A stretch of 64,000 nucleotides of DNA, taken from NCBI GenBank assembly GCA_951217055.1, contig OX578277.1, positions 12,771,834 through 12,835,833 of the forward strand. The letters are read 5' to 3'. Within the stretch, counting starts at the first letter, position 1. Each line of letters opens with the position of its first letter. Under the pieces are notes generated by a model. That model did not search any database, was not told where the DNA came from, and saw only the letters and a program-made list of their open reading frames with translations. Of this stretch, positions 23,470 through 36,269 are shown in pieces. This stretch comes from Gerris lacustris. Its lineage: Eukaryota; Arthropoda; Insecta; Hemiptera; Gerridae. The position numbers were made by a program, and so were the translations under genes.

Positions 23470-24416
23470 TATTATTAATAATGTTTTTCTTTATATTTAT
23501 TTACTAAAAACAAAGTATAGTTGCCAACGCCTACTATGCCTGGAAAAGTTAATCATGCATTCAATTTTTTGTGATATACGGATAAAAAAAAATTATAAAA
23601 GTATATAATTACTATTAATGTATGCACTCTAAAATATCAAAACTTTTAACTTTTAACTTTTTTTTAAAAAAGCAATCATTCAATGTTAAAAACCAAAACA
23701 CAAACAAACGGAAATATATAGTTTTGTTTTTAAAATGCAAGCAAACCTGTACATCAAAGGAGTCATCCAACAAAGAGTTGTTTTGTGCCTAAAATATTAT
23801 ATTTTATTTTAATTCACCCATTTTTTAAAAAAATATATATATGTAAAACAATATGATAAATATAAATATAATAAATATAAATATATATATGGCATAAAAA
23901 AAAATAATTTTTTGATGAATTAAAAGCAGAATAAAATTTAAAAAAATCAAAATATTTAGTAAGTGTAGGACTTAATCTTTAATTTTAAAATGATAACATA
24001 TTAATATTTATTTATATTATTATGTCAATGAGAAAGATCTTGAAAAAATCTTAGAAATCAAACTAAATATTATTTGTGTATTACTAGATCTACACTGATA
24101 AGTATAAAGGTGTCAAATTCAAAAATTCAATTTTCAGAAGAACCACAAATGAATGTTTACAAAATGCTGCCTGTTATGCAGCTATGTGTATTACAAACCA
24201 TTTGTCTTATCATAAAATAAATGTAGTTCAATGACCAATCAACGACTTCAGATAAACATGAGCATTTGTGTCAAGACATCATTCTGTGTGAAGACGTCTT
24301 TTGGTTATTGAACTACACCTCTTTAATGATGAGTCGATATCATACATAGGGGAAAAAACAGCAGAGAACCATTCTACTTGTTAGATCTCTATTTCTTCTG
24401 CAATAAGTTTCATTTA
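23470..24416. other. AT-rich sequence, nothing recognised
   Basis: No supported gene or bounded element. Confidence 0.5.
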
Positions 24417-25822
24417 TTATACAGGGTGACTGTCATTATATATGTGAAACAATGAAGTAGGTTGTTCTACGCCCCAGGGGCTATAAAAAAACCATATATA
24501 AACCATGGGTCAAATATTAACCGTTCTCCCGCAAGGTCAAATTTTATGATGAGATATGCATACTTTGCTCATAAAAACGCTTATTGCTCCAAAAGTATAA
24601 AAGCTAGAACGAAATTTTTAGTTTCGTTGTAAAGCTGACAAAATTTTCTACAAGGAAAGTGTAATTTTAATTTCCATGCCCTCAAATTACATGACAAAAA
24701 ATTTATACAAATTTTATTTTTAAGAAAAAATAAAAAAAAAATCCATTTTCTTTGTGGTTTCACAACTTAGTAACAAACCGAGCTTAAACTTTTCAGACTT
24801 CAGGAAAAACTTCCTTATTTACTAACGTTTCGATCAATATTAATGTTATTACCCATTCATAGTGTTGAATTTTTAGTAAACTTCGCTGAAAGTAAAAAAG
24901 AAACATTTTTATTGTTGTTATTATTGCCTTATAGGTGAGTATACTAAACCAATGTTATTTGTTTTTAATATGCTTTTAATTATTTACTCACCTGTAAGTC
25001 AACAATAGCAACAATAAACATGTTTCTTTTTTGCTTTCAGTGAAGTTTACTAAAGGTTCCACCTTATAAATGGGTAATAATATTAATATTGATCGAATCA
25101 TTAGTAAAGAAGGAAGCTTTTCCTGTTCAAGTTCGAATAGTTTAAGCTCGGTTCGTTACAAAGTTATGGAACCACAAAGAAAATTAATTAAAATAAAATT
25201 TGTATACATTTTTTATCATGTAATTTGAGGGCATGAAAATTAAAATTACACTTTTTTCTTGTATTTCTTGTAGAAAATTTTGTCAGCTTTACAACAATTT
25301 TGTTCTAGCTTTTATACTTTTGGTGCAATAAATGTTTTTATGAGCAAAGGTATGCGATCTTAAAAAAAACAGGTCAAGTGTGTGCTAGTCAGCACACAGC
25401 AAGGGTCCGTAGGCCACGCTATATAGTGTTTAACTGTAAAATGTATAAACAGTGTTTTTTTAAAATGCTTATTTTGAACAATTCTAAGGGTCTGATATTC
25501 TCAAAACACACTCTGATAAAGTATTTTTTTGCCACTGAACCGGAGTACAACCATATAAATACATCGAAAAGACCATAATTATAAAAACACGTATTTTGTC
25601 AATAAAAAATAAAATAATATTTTTTTTCGAAATTTCCAAAAAGTGGTATCTTTACTTTTGGTCGAAGAATATTCAGGAATTTTTTGCACTTCACATAAGC
25701 GAGATAGAGGGGGGGGGGACACGTTTCACACCCACTTCAATATAGCATTTTTTGTAGCCCTTAAAGCGTAGAATAATCTACTTCATTTTTTTTCACATAT
25801 ATGGCCAGTCACCCTGTATAAC
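24417..25822. mobile_element. 1.4-kb palindromic element with TTATACAGGGTG ends
   Basis: Ends TTATACAGGGTGACTG and its imperfect complement at 25812-25822. Long arms pair across a centre near 24960: CAAATTACATGA / TCATGTAATTTG, AAAATTTTCTACAAG / CTTGTAGAAAATTTT, and GATCAATATTAAT / ATTAATATTGATC are all inverted. The right arm carries about 400 bp of extra sequence (25370-25760) with no left counterpart, including a G run near 25709. No transposase motif. Confidence 0.8.
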
Positions 25823-26635
25823 CTCTGAAGAACGTGCGGTCCCTGTTAGGCCCAAATTTGAGATAAAACAGTGAAATTTAGAAATAAATAGGAGGGATTG
25901 GAAGGCGGGATTTTTCCAGCTACAATTCTCGCTACTATCAGAAGAACCAGTCGCTCTGACCAGCTGGTTTGTTACCGTGCATAATACTTGATTTCTGTGC
26001 CCAGAGTTTTTCTTTCATACTTAATCTCTTCTTACTGAAGTAAACTTCTGTCTCAATCCAAAATCAAAATCTCAACCCATTCGATCGCTCCTATTAACCC
26101 TCGGGTGTGCCGCAGTGTCAAATAGAGACATAAGGAGGCATGCACCCCTCATAAGACTTAATCTGTTTTATTTGCCCACACAGCAGGTAAAAGAAATATA
26201 AATTTGAAATCATTTTAGCAAAATATTATAAAACATATTCAAATTGATTTTATTATTTTATTACTTTTTTAAATTACAAAATACCGTTATTTAGTCTCAT
26301 AACTAGCAAGCACAAAATCAGCCAAATTTTAATTTTCAAATTTTTACTTTTTTATATATCTTTATGTTATTTTATTTTGCATGTATATATTTCACTAAAA
26401 TTAGGGTAATAATAAAATTTAAGTGATAGTGGTGGGGGTCCCCTGTCAGGACAATATGGGCACAGAATTGAAGTATAATCACGTACGATGTCAAACAGTG
26501 ATTGAGTCTTCTGATAAAAGCAAGTAATGTAGCTAGAAAAATCCCTAGCTTTCAATCACTACCATTTGTATCTAAATTTCTGAGTTTTATCTCTAATTTA
26601 GGCCTTATAGGACCTCGAGTTCCCCAGGGTTAATA
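25823..26635. mobile_element. Inverted-repeat element with a TTAA-CCCTGGGG end
   Basis: The left arm (GGTCC, TTAGGCC, AGATAAAAC, GAAATTTAGA, TTTTTCCAGCTAC) is mirrored in order by the right arm between about 26450 and 26632. The right edge reads CCCCAGGGTTAA, and a second TTAACCCTCGGG sits centrally at 26095, as in TTAA-targeting piggyBac-like elements. The left edge abuts the previous palindrome and is degraded. No coding sequence. Confidence 0.6.
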
Positions 26636-27620
26636 TTGTTAATATTGCTCCTATAAAGTTGCACAGTGTGAAAGGGGCTAACTTCTTATTAACTTATATA
26701 TATATTTTGGTGTGTGTGTGTGTGTTAATTCATTATTAATTATTAAACTAATAATTTTTATTTTATTTTTTTTCAATAAAAAAGTAAATTATGCCATTTT
26801 ATATATTTAAAAAAATATAGATAGATATATATTTAAAGTTAACACGAAATATTTGTTTAGTTATCATTTATATTATTTTTTTATGGATTTAAAATAAGGA
26901 AAATATTTCCAATAACTAAACAAATTTTTGTGCTAACCTAGAAATTTTTATAAACAAACAATAAAAATAAATGTAAAAAAAGTGTGTTATAAAAGAAGAA
27001 AAAAATAAATGTATAAATAAACAATTAAATCAACATACATATAAAAAAATATATTAATATATAAAATTATATATTAACATAAAATATATCAGCTAAATTC
27101 ATTTCATCAATATTTTTAAAAAATGCATAAATGCAAAATGTACAAAAAATTTCAGATAAAGAGGCCAGGCTTCATTCACAGGTTAAAAAATTTTGTAAAA
27201 TAAATAAATAAATGAATAATAAAACATATAAATGAAATCAACATGCAGGACAATATATTGTATATTTGTAGATATAAATATCATAGGATTATAATAAATG
27301 AAATAAGATTTATTTTAAAAATATATATCAGATAGATATCTTAATAGTAAAAAATCATAATAAAAAAAATGACAACAATAAAATCGACAGTATAATAAAT
27401 TATTGTAAAAAATAATAAAAAAAACTGAAATGGAGATTTTTTATTTGTTTATAACGTAATGAATTTATTTAATCTATGTTTCTCTTTAAGGTATTGAAAT
27501 TTTAATTCTGTTCGAAGAGCAAACAGAAGTATTTTTAAAATCATGACTGTTCAGGTGGTAGGTCTTTAAATTTGTTCAGTCAAAGCTAAATGGCCTGCTG
27601 GATAGTGTGTGCAGCTTAAG
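26636..27620. other. Very AT-rich stretch with a short palindrome
   Basis: Contains a (GT)n patch near 26710 and an inverted pair (ATTTGTTTAGTTAT and its complement) near 26850-26930. No gene. Confidence 0.5.
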
Positions 27621-27627
27621 TGTTTTA

Positions 27628-28144
27628 ATCTACGATTGATACAAAATATAAACATTGCATCTCTGTTTAGATGTGTAGAAAGTGATTCTTTATGTACTTG
27701 TATTCATTGCGCATGCGCGTCTCAGAATTCTTTACCTTTACGCATAATTAGCGAGTTAGTTTACATTTAATATAACTAATTTGCTGTTTGTTTAATAAAA
27801 GTAACAGTTTATATCGATTTGTTTGTGAAAATCAATGTGTGATTTAAATGATTATGACAAATATGAGGAGAATAATACGCCTCCCGAAATAATTCGGTAC
27901 AAAATACAACTAATGAATTAATGTCATCTTTATCAAAAGAGAAATACGAACTTGCATACAGGAAGTTTATTTTTTTCTGTATTTATTATTTAAATCTAAC
28001 AATCGTAGATAAAGTACGGTACGCAACTCGTGCGAAAACGGCATTTTGCATTGCTCGTGTGGTTTTAGTACCCTCACTGTCGCTCGGGAGCAAACTCCAC
28101 ACTCGCATGCAAAATGCTACTTTCCGTACTCGACACGTAATGTA
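27628..28144 (-). mobile_element. Family A element, copy A1
   Basis: Read on the minus strand it begins TACATTACGTGTCGAG just after AATAG and ends CAATCGTAGAT. The terminal motif ATCTACGATTG (27628-27638) has an inverted copy at 28000-28010, about 135 bp from the other end, with inverted GTACGG/CCGTAC pairs between. Copies A2 and A3 share most of the sequence. The flanks rejoin as AATAG plus TAAAAC without duplication. A short reading frame beginning MSSLSKEKYELAYRKF at 27921 is kept in all copies. Confidence 0.85.
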
Positions 28145-28160
28145 CTATTTCAGCATATAG
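27921..28160 (+). pseudogene. ORF fragment inside A1 with a conserved 16-residue start
   Basis: The frame opens MSSLSKEKYELAYRKF. In A2 the same start reads with Ser and in A3 with Thr in place of Ala, and otherwise is unchanged, while the sequence after residue 16-18 differs and in A3 hits a stop. The pattern fits the retained first coding part of a larger autonomous element. The KYE-AY--F spacing loosely recalls the N-terminus of Crypton-type tyrosine recombinase proteins in insects, which is from memory and unverified. The downstream part to 28160 overlaps the hairpin region and is probably not coding. Confidence 0.4.
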
Positions 28161-29065
28161 ATAATTTTAGTTGAGATTAGATAAATAAATTGAATTGGTT
28201 CAGCTCTTCAAAAAGCTGTTCAAAGCGGAATTAAACATACAGACAAGTTTCAATACAATTTCAAACAATGGACATAATGGAGGTCATTGAGCATTTGTCG
28301 TCTTCAAGCAAACAATAAGAACTTGATTTTAGAACAATTGAAAAAAAATTCAGAACTCAGTGTTTTAGTCTGTCAATGAATTGTATTCTTTCATCAACAA
28401 GTTTATTTAAGTTTGAAGATGATTTCTTTTGTTTTTAAGTTCAATTTTTAAACGAGAGCCCTCCGAAACGTGGTGGTCATGTAGATTTATTTACATACAT
28501 AAATGTAAGTATTAGTTTTTTTCCCCTAAAGATTAATTTTGTATTGTTCCTAAATATAACCTATTTCCTAAAAAAGTGTATGTGAAATTATGTAAATTGC
28601 AATTAAAATTATTTATTTAATTTTCTAAAATGTCATCACTCAGTGTACATAGCAATCATAGTCTTGTTTATAATTTTATTTTGTTTTGAGTTTTACTTCC
28701 TCCTGAGATACCTTTTGCTTAATATTATCAGGCAGTTAATGTTATCACTTTGTCTGGGTGCAAACGTGATCGCATTAAACCGCGTCTACTGAATTTAGAA
28801 AATGGTTAATAATAATGTGTGGAATAGAATGCTAAGTATTCCCATAGTAAGTAACTACTATGATACTTACTAAAGTAACACTTAACACTGAAGATTATAT
28901 AAAATAACAAAACCCGTTTGTTTATGACATAAAATTGAGGTGAAAATATTTTTGTGTTACTTTTTAATAACCTCTCTAGTCATAATTATGAAGTGGTACC
29001 ACAAAATCTCAGTCAAAACAAACAATCCTAGAGGTTAACTTCCTAACCTTTCTACATTACTCAAG
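28150..29065. other. No gene or bounded element recognised
   Basis: AT-rich, apparently single-copy in the window. Confidence 0.5.
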
Positions 29066-29835
29066 CTATATCCCATCAACTAACTCATGCGCCCCGCAGC
29101 TCCTCTTCAACTAACTCATGTGCCCCGCAGCCTCTCTTCAACTAACTCAAGCGCCCCACAGCTCCTCTTTAACTAACTCATGCGCCCTGTAGCCTTTCTT
29201 TAACTAACTCATGCCCCCCGCATCTCCTCTTCAACTAACTAATGCACCCCGCAGCTTCTTTTCAACTAACTCGTGCCCCCTGCATCTCCTCTTTGACTAA
29301 CTCATGCCCCCTGAATCTCATTTTCAACTAACGCATGCGCCTCACAGCTCCTCTTCAACTAACGCATGCCCCCTGAATCTCATCTTCGACTAACTCATGC
29401 GCCCTGCAGCTCCTCTCCAACTAACGCATGCCCCCTGAATCTCATCTTCGACTAACTCATGCGCCCTGCAGCTCCTCTTCAACTAACGCATGCGCCCGCA
29501 GCTCCTCTTCAACGAACTCATGTGCCCTGCAGCCTCTCTTCAACTAACTCAAGCGCCCCGCAGCTCCTCTTTAACTAACTCATGCGCCCTGTAGCCTTTC
29601 TTTAACTAACTCATGCCCCCTGAATCTCATCTTCAACTAATGCATGCGCCTGCAGCTCCTCTTCAACTAACTCATGCGCCCCGGAGCCTCTCTTCAACTA
29701 ACTCATGCCCCCGCATCTCCTCTTCGACTAACTCATGTGCCCCACAGCTCCTCTTCGACTAACTCATGCCCCCCGCAGCTCCTTTTCGACTAACTCATGC
29801 CCCCCCCCCCCCCCCCCCCCCCCCCCGCAGCTCCT
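29066..29835 (+). repeat. 31-bp C-rich minisatellite ending in a C27 tract
   Basis: About 25 units of the type CAACTAACTCATGCGCCCC followed by GCAGCTCCTCTT. Subtypes (CTGCAGCTCCTC, CTGAATCTCATCTTC, GCAGCCTCTC) alternate in short higher-order patterns. A run of 27 C at 29800-29826 lies in the last unit. The composition contrasts sharply with the flanks. A 105-codon frame starting at 29766 is a product of the C tract. Confidence 0.95.
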
Positions 29836-29855
29836 CTTTAACTATTATTATAAAT

Positions 29856-30010
29856 CTTACTTTAAATCAAATTATAATTATCATTAAATGCGGGAGACAA
29901 ACAGAGAAAAATAGACCCCCGCACCAGGACTTGAACCACGGGCCTCCTATATATCTGTTACAGGCGCTCTTACCAACTGAGCTAGACGGGAGAATGATTT
30001 TTCTCTGTCG
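29856..30010 (-). mobile_element. tRNA-derived SINE fragment
   Basis: On the minus strand: CTCCCGTCTAGCTCAGTTGG, then TAAGAGCG (A box), CCTGTAACAG, GTGGTTCAAGTCC (B box) and GCGGGGG, giving a pairable acceptor-like stem. The T-arm does not pair and the anticodon loop is enlarged, so it is tRNA-derived rather than a tRNA gene. Its tail CGGGAGACAAACAGAGAAAA matches the SINE palindrome at 23027-23222. Confidence 0.7.
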
Positions 30011-30169
30011 TTACCGATACAAATTCCCTGAATCCAAGCTCTCAATATATTCTACAAAGTCTAGCAAGCCAAATTATTTATAATATTATTATAAAAGTGT
30101 TACTTCACTAAATAAAATGTCTGCTTGTATCGAGTTGAAATGTTACATACCTGTTTTAATATTACTTAA

Positions 30170-30885
30170 GAGGAAAAATTTTCTTATTTGTGGGATTTCG
30201 AAAAAAAATCATTCTTTATAAAAAGTCCTGTTTGTTCTTTAACCTCTAAGAATTATAAAATTTTCTTGATTTTATGTACAGGGTGTTCTGTTTTTTGAAA
30301 AATTTTAAATATGACCAAGAGTAAACTACCCTTATTTTTGAGATGGTATCGAATAATTAAATATCAGAGTTAAAAAATAAAATTAAAGAAATGATCATTC
30401 AAATATATTGCCACCTACTTCTACTCACTTCCTACTTCTATACTGCAAATATTTGACACAAACATTAACCTATTTGCTGATAATACATAAACTATTTGTT
30501 TTCATAACAAGTATCACACTTGTTAATTATAAAAATCCAAAGAGAACTATTTCTTATAGTTAGCTTATTGCTTATTATTAGAAAACAAACTAAAATTTAA
30601 TAATTCAGAAAATTAACTAAAATTTAATAATATTTCATAAAATATATTAATATATAAATGTTTTTTTTGCAGTTCTGAACCACTTTCCTAAATAATATTT
30701 TCCGATACCATAAAAAATAAGAGTAGTTTACTCTTGGTCATATTTTAAAGTTTTCAAAAAACAGAACACCCTGTACACAAAATCAAGAAAATTTTATCAT
30801 TTTTAGAGGTTAAAGAACAAGCAGGACTTTTTATAAAGAATGACTTTCTTTCAAAAAACCCAAAAATAAGAAAAAAAAAAAAAAT
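30170..30885. mobile_element. ~700-bp palindrome with internal TACAGGGTGTTCTG motifs
   Basis: Left arm to about 30380 and right arm from about 30690 are complementary: GACCAAGAGTAAACTAC / GTAGTTTACTCTTGGTC, ACAGGGTGTTCTGTTTTTTG and its complement at 30755-30776, TTTATAAAAAGTCCTG and its complement. The centre near 30400-30660 is unpaired. No coding sequence. A further CACACTGTATAA end lies just outside at about 30909. Confidence 0.75.
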
Positions 30886-32119
30886 GTCTCGGATACTCTA
30901 TCTTGGGACACACTGTATAACAAAACTGTAAAATATAAATTTTCATGATAATTTATGTTAACGGGTTTTGTGGATATATACCATTATAAAGTCCTTAGGT
31001 TAAGTATTATTTCCTAATCAGAAATTTTCAGAAAAGCTCTAAATTTTAAAATCATCATCCAAAAAAATGTCCCCCCAACCACTCTATAACGGCTAGTCCT
31101 AAAATTTTGAAATATGGTAAGGCGATTAAAATTGCTAGAAGAAAATTAATTCAACTTATCGCTATTACCGATAAAAAAAGGGGCCAATAGCACTCCAAGC
31201 AATGAATTCGCTTTCCCGGGTATGAAGCAAGTAGGAGGCAAATCGTATCCCCCCTTCCCCACCCTCCTAGATATATGTTTATAATATTTAACAAAATAAA
31301 AAAATAAATAAATAAAAAAGTTAATAAATAATAATAAGTTAAAATAAAATGAAACACATACTTTTGTAAGTACACATGTTTTACATTTGTAAGTTAAAAA
31401 AAAAATTTAATCTTAGTATTAGTAATATTGGTTACACTCCAAATCAACACACGAAAATATTATTTGGGGATTTTTTTTTTTACAAAATGTTAGTTCTAAT
31501 TTTTCTTTTGGTTTGTTAATTTCAACACATGAAGTTAATGATTAAAAAGAAACAAAAAAATATTGAATTTAATTTTTTCTTTACATACTTTTCTTCGGGA
31601 CAATTGCACAATCTTAACGTTCGGATTGAAAATTGACAATAGAAACTAGAACAAACATAAAAATAAATAAATAAGTATAAGCAAATAATAACAAATATAT
31701 ATTTAAAAAAAAAATGTAAACACTCAATGGAATCCTTGCAAGAAGTAAGTATTATAGAATAAATTTACAGCTCAGAACAATTACAACAGAGAAAACCAAT
31801 TTTGAATACGAAACCTGATGGTAATTTGAAAATCAAAAAATCGCTTACAATTCTAAAACTCATAAACAACAAACAGCAAACATTATTTTACATTTGATAA
31901 AATTACATCTGAACCGAGAAAAAATGTCAGTACCTAGTTGGGAGTATCTATTTGCCTGCCACCGAAAGTGAGCCCTAGAAATAAATACCGGCATTACAAT
32001 AGCAGCAACTTATTCAAAGATAGCTACACACAAGAAGTTTCTAAACTAGAAATAAGTTAAAAAAATACTTAATTATTTGCCTATAAATAAATTTATAACC
32101 TTATACTAACATACGAGAG
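30886..32119. other. AT-rich sequence, nothing recognised
   Basis: No exon or bounded repeat supported. Confidence 0.45.
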
Positions 32120-32650
32120 TCGCATTCAGCAGCTGACATGAGGGATCTAAGGAAAGTTGCTGGTTAAACCATGAGGGATGTAGGAACACCATGATCAGAG
32201 TCTCTAAAAACATTGAGCCTCTCTCAGACACAATAAGGAATTCACAACTGAGATGGTTTGGCCACACATAAAGGATGGAAGAAGAGAGGTACCCAAAACA
32301 AGTGTTGGATGCCCAATGTCAGGCAACGTGGCCGGGACGAAAAACATGGAGGGATATTACCTTCCACCTGAGTGGCTGACACGAGGTATCTAAGGAAAAT
32401 TGCTGGCAAAACCAAGAGGGAGGAAGAAACACCATGATCCGAGCCTCTAAAAACATTGAGCCTCTCTCATTGAGGTGGTTTGGCGAAAACATTGAAGTGG
32501 TTCCGCCACACTTAAAGGATGGAAGAAGAGAGGTACCCCCAAATGCTGGAATCCCAATGTCAGGCAAGACGGCTGGGACAAAAACATGGAGGGATATTAC
32601 CTTTCACCTGAGGCAATATCTAAAGATATCAGCCCGCAAATCCTTTTGAA
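32120..32650 (+). pseudogene. Tandemly duplicated fragment of a LINE reverse transcriptase C-terminus
   Basis: Two direct copies offset by about 243 bp. From 32191 the first reads NSQLRWFGHT, stop, RMEEERYPKQVLDAQ and KTWRDITFHL. The second (32434-32649) reads LRWFGENIE and later KTWRDITFHLRQYLK. The LRWFGH-xRMEEERxPKxVL pattern is the well-known tail of many non-LTR reverse transcriptases. Internal stops and the LRWFG re-duplication in copy 2 show it is dead. No 5' part of the element is present. Confidence 0.75.
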
Positions 32651-33053
32651 ACTACTCTACACCGCATGGTTGTATAGACCAGAATTAAGTAAGTAAATAT
32701 GAAAATAAAAGAAAAGCCATATTACCTAGATCGAAAAAGGAACCAATCCTTACCTCCTTTCCTTACATGTTTTAAAATCTATGACTGAACTCTGGTTTTA
32801 ATATTTTTAATTGTTGTTTTCCTTTATAATTATTAAATGGCATAATTTAAACAGGCTATAAGGCAAAATTAATTGTATGTACACGGCTAGCCTAGTAAAA
32901 GAAATAAAAAACAAAAACGGAAGAATAAAATTATAATAATGTTTGAAATATAATAATCATAGTAATAAACAATGCCACACCTATTTATCAAATATTTTAT
33001 TATCAGAGCTTGCTCAAAAAACTGTTAAGACAAAGGGATATTAACAATTATTA
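32651..33053. other. AT-rich spacer
   Basis: Nothing recognised between the LINE fragment and the Tigger-like MITE. Confidence 0.5.
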
Positions 33054-33459
33054 AAGTAGAACCTCGATAAGAAGTGTCTCAAGGGTATTAGGGAAACAGT
33101 CTTGTTATCGAGGTGCTCTTTTTGTTGAGGGTCGTGTTATCAAGGTTATTTTGGCTATCAATCGTGTTATCGTGGTTCAAGGGCGGGGTTTTCAAGTCTA
33201 GACTTGATGAAGGTTGACCCATTCCTGTATAGTCACGTGTCATAGAGGTTGACTTCTCAAAATGACTTGTTATAGAGGTTCTGAGTTACGTTGTGAATTG
33301 GAAAAAAATCCGTGTTATTGAGGTTGTTTGGATAATAATAGTCGCGTTATAGAGGTTAATTTAACATTATGTGTTATGGCAATCTCAAGGGGATTTGAAA
33401 ATTGCACTTGTAATTGAGGTTGTCGTGTTATTGAGGGTTGTGTAAGCGAGGTTCTACTG
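33054..33459. mobile_element. Tigger-like MITE family T, copy T1
   Basis: About 406 bp with ends AGTAGAACCTCGATAAG and the complement of CAGTAGAACCTCGCTTAC, flanked by TA. The interior is a series of degenerate short motifs of the form GTTATNGAGGTT on one strand. Copies at 35370-35775 and 52394-52769 are near identical in layout. Confidence 0.88.
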
Positions 33460-33876
33460 TATTGGTTTTGGGGATACTAAGAACAGACTGAGACACTGGA
33501 CTGACAACAAGGGCAAAATGGACACAACTATCTGAAATTCCTATCAGCCCCCTAAGAACATGTCAAATTAAATTTATTTTTTAAAAAAAAAAAGCCATAA
33601 CAATGACATTACTCCATCCAAACAAGTCTCTAAGACCTGAGGTTGTTGTTATTCTGGAAACCCTAAATTTAAAATAACTAAAGTGTCGAAGTGGTCAAGT
33701 GGTTAGGTAAATATAATATGGACACGAAATTGACAATGAATGAATGTATGGAATGCAATTTATAAATATGAGTAAAATAGTCATTACCTGAATTCAGGTG
33801 TAAATTACATCAGTACAATTCAAATATAAGGATTTTTTAAAACCATCAAAAGTTATCCTTCTAATCAGTGAGCTTA

Positions 33877-34216
33877 ATGCTCTACTGCCCTTTAAGGTTA
33901 GAAGAATCATTAAAATTAAAATGTTATTGGTTCTAAGCAAGATATCAAAAATCTAAGTACAGGCTTCATTCCTAATTTTAATTCTGCACAATTTGAGCCC
34001 TATTTCAACTCCCTACTACAATAAATACTACAAGTTTTATTGTTGTATTGAAATGGCGCCTGTACTATTTATCATAGGGAGTTGAAATAGGGCTCAAATT
34101 GCGCAGAATTAAAATTTGGAATGAAGGCTGTACTTAGATTTTTGATATTTTTCTTAGAACCAATAAAATTTTAATTTTACTCTTTTTCTAACCTCAAAGG
34201 GCGGTCGAGCCTTAAG
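33877..34216. mobile_element. ~340-bp palindromic MITE
   Basis: Arms of about 130 bp pair across a centre near 34040: TTTGAGCCCTATTTCAACTC and its complement, AGGCTTCATTCC and GGAATGAAGGCT type segments, TTGGTTCTAAG and its complement. Ends are AT-rich and no target duplication is obvious. Confidence 0.75.
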
Positions 34217-35369
34217 AATTACCAAAAATTTAAAGTTAAGATGAATTTCTCAATTTAAGTAAAATTTTATCAAAACCAGACCAATAGTGCAGGTTTCTTG
34301 TTTGCATAAATGACTTTTTTCTAAATTAACCCCTTTTTGGACTAAAATTACCTAAATATTTGTAAAATACCTTCTTTGTACCTCGGAAATAAATTATACC
34401 ATCTTACATTTTTAGGAATATTGAAATTTCGGAGTTAAATTTTATGTTGTTTCTAGAGGTACATCCCACTATGTCATAACATTGATCAATTTCAATTGAA
34501 AGTTTCATTAATATAACATTAAATTTAAGTTGGCTAGACGAAAATGCCAATATTTATTAATTCAACATAGTTTTGTTACTATGCTACCAATATGAGAAAT
34601 TAAAAATTAATTGATAACATAAAAGCGAATATTTGAAAATGACAATTCCTTATCTTAAAATTGACTTCCATGCATCAAAAATAAGAATAAAAAAAATTCA
34701 CCACACTTATAAATATATAAGATATAACAATTAAATATAAATCAAAGAACATTAAAAAAAAAATCACAAATCCCTAATAGTTATAAATACTTAATTCATT
34801 ATGTATAAAAATAATTAATTATTCAATTCAATAATATGACTGCCATAAAGAGAGAGGGGAAACACATCAACAAACAGTTGTTTTTTCAATAAAAAAACAT
34901 ATTTTTCAAATCCATGCAATAATTTCAGTAAAAGATGCTGTGCTTATCTTTTTTTTTTCAAGAATATTTTATTTTGTTTAAAATTTATTTTCTCCCCAAG
35001 TGGCACAACTGATCCAAAAGACCCTGGGGCACCCTTTTGTCCAAAAGTTATCCTGTTCATGACTATTTATTAGGTTGTCCTAAGGATAACCATAGGTTAA
35101 TGTTAAAAAAGATGGCATGCAAGGCAAAAGTTGGCACATTAAGGGTAATCTCCTACGGATATCCAGTTAAGGTCACTGTTGGACTCACTGAATGAAACTA
35201 AAACTCCCTAAAATATTGTAAATCATATCTATCTGGTTTTTGCATCGTTGCAAATATGTAGATAGAGTTGACGATTTTGCTGTCTGATGTAATTTCTAAG
35301 TTGAAATCGATTTGGAGAGTATTTTACTGTGTTAAATAAATATTCAATTAGAGGAATTATTATATTATA
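34217..35369. other. No gene or bounded element recognised
   Basis: AT-rich, with slightly more balanced sequence near 34990-35170 that I could not assign. Confidence 0.45.
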
Positions 35370-35775
35370 CAGTAGATCCTCGATAAGAAGTGTCTCAAGG
35401 GGATTAGGGAAAGAGTCTTGTTATCGAGGTGCTCTTTTTGTTGAGGGTCGTGTTATCAAGGTTATTTTGGCTATAAGTCATGTTATCGAGGTTAATGGGG
35501 GGGGGGGGGGGGGGGTCAACTTGTTCAAGGTCAACCAATTCCTGAATAGAGTCGCGTTATAGAGGTTGACTCCTCAAAACGACTTGTTATAAAGGTTCTG
35601 AGTTACGTTATGAATTGGAAAAAATCCGTGTTATTGAGGTAGTTTGGATAATATTAGTCGCAATATAGAGGTTAATTTAACATTATGTGTTATGGCAATC
35701 TCAAGGGGATTTGAAAATTGCACTTGTAATTGAGGTTGTCGTGTTATTAAGGGTCGTGTAAGCGAGGTTCTACTG
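35370..35775. mobile_element. Tigger-like MITE family T, copy T2
   Basis: Starts CAGTAGATCCTCGATAAG, ends with the complement of CAGTAGAACCTCGC, TA on both flanks (35368-35369, 35776-35777). Contains a G19 tract at 35497-35515 at the position where copy T3 also has a G tract and T1 has only GGCGGGG. Confidence 0.9.
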
Positions 35776-36057
35776 TACAAAGAATGGTGTCCAAGTGGAA
35801 GCCTTGAAACGTAGTGGAATATTTATAAAATTTTTGATTTGAGATCCAAGTATCCATTTTGAATACAGACTTATTGGAATGTCTTCTAGTCTAATATTTA
35901 ATGACTCCTAGTCTAGTATTTAAAGTACCTGAAGGCCGCCCAGGAGGTATAAAGTTCAAATCCTGCAGTTGACACGATAGATTTCTAATATTAATTAAAT
36001 CAACGATGGAAATCATTTGGGGTTTAACATCAAGAGTAAATATCATAACTGATAACT

Positions 36058-36263
36058 CAGTGGCATAGCTAGGGCATGGGGGGGGGGGGGGGGGCAAAAA
36101 ATGTTGGGCCCCTCCCCTTTTTGGGGGCCCCTCACCAAATAAGATTGATGAGTGCAAAAAAAAACCTTTTGAGGTTAGAACTGGGGGCCCCCTTCGTCGT
36201 TGATTTGGGCCCCTAACAGTTGATTTGGGCCCCCCTGCAATGCGGGCCCTAGTTATGCTGCTG
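36058..36263. mobile_element. hAT-type MITE (206 bp) with G17 tract
   Basis: Ends CAGTGGCATAGCTAGGG and the complement of CAGCAGCATAACTAGGG, a common hAT terminus. G- and C-rich interior with repeated GTTGATTTGGGCCCC. The flanking 8-mers (TGATAACT, TGACTCAT) do not match, so the duplication is decayed or the edges are slightly different. The 134-codon minus frame at 35891-36295 is a shadow. Confidence 0.75.
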
Positions 36264-36269
36264 TGACTC

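Noticed and set aside
29915..29995. tRNA gene on the minus strand
   Set aside because: A and B boxes and an acceptor-like stem exist, but the T-arm does not pair and the anticodon loop is too large; the tail matches another SINE-like copy.
29766..30083. 105-codon Pro-rich ORF
   Set aside because: It runs through the C27 tract and then the SINE fragment; no coding support.
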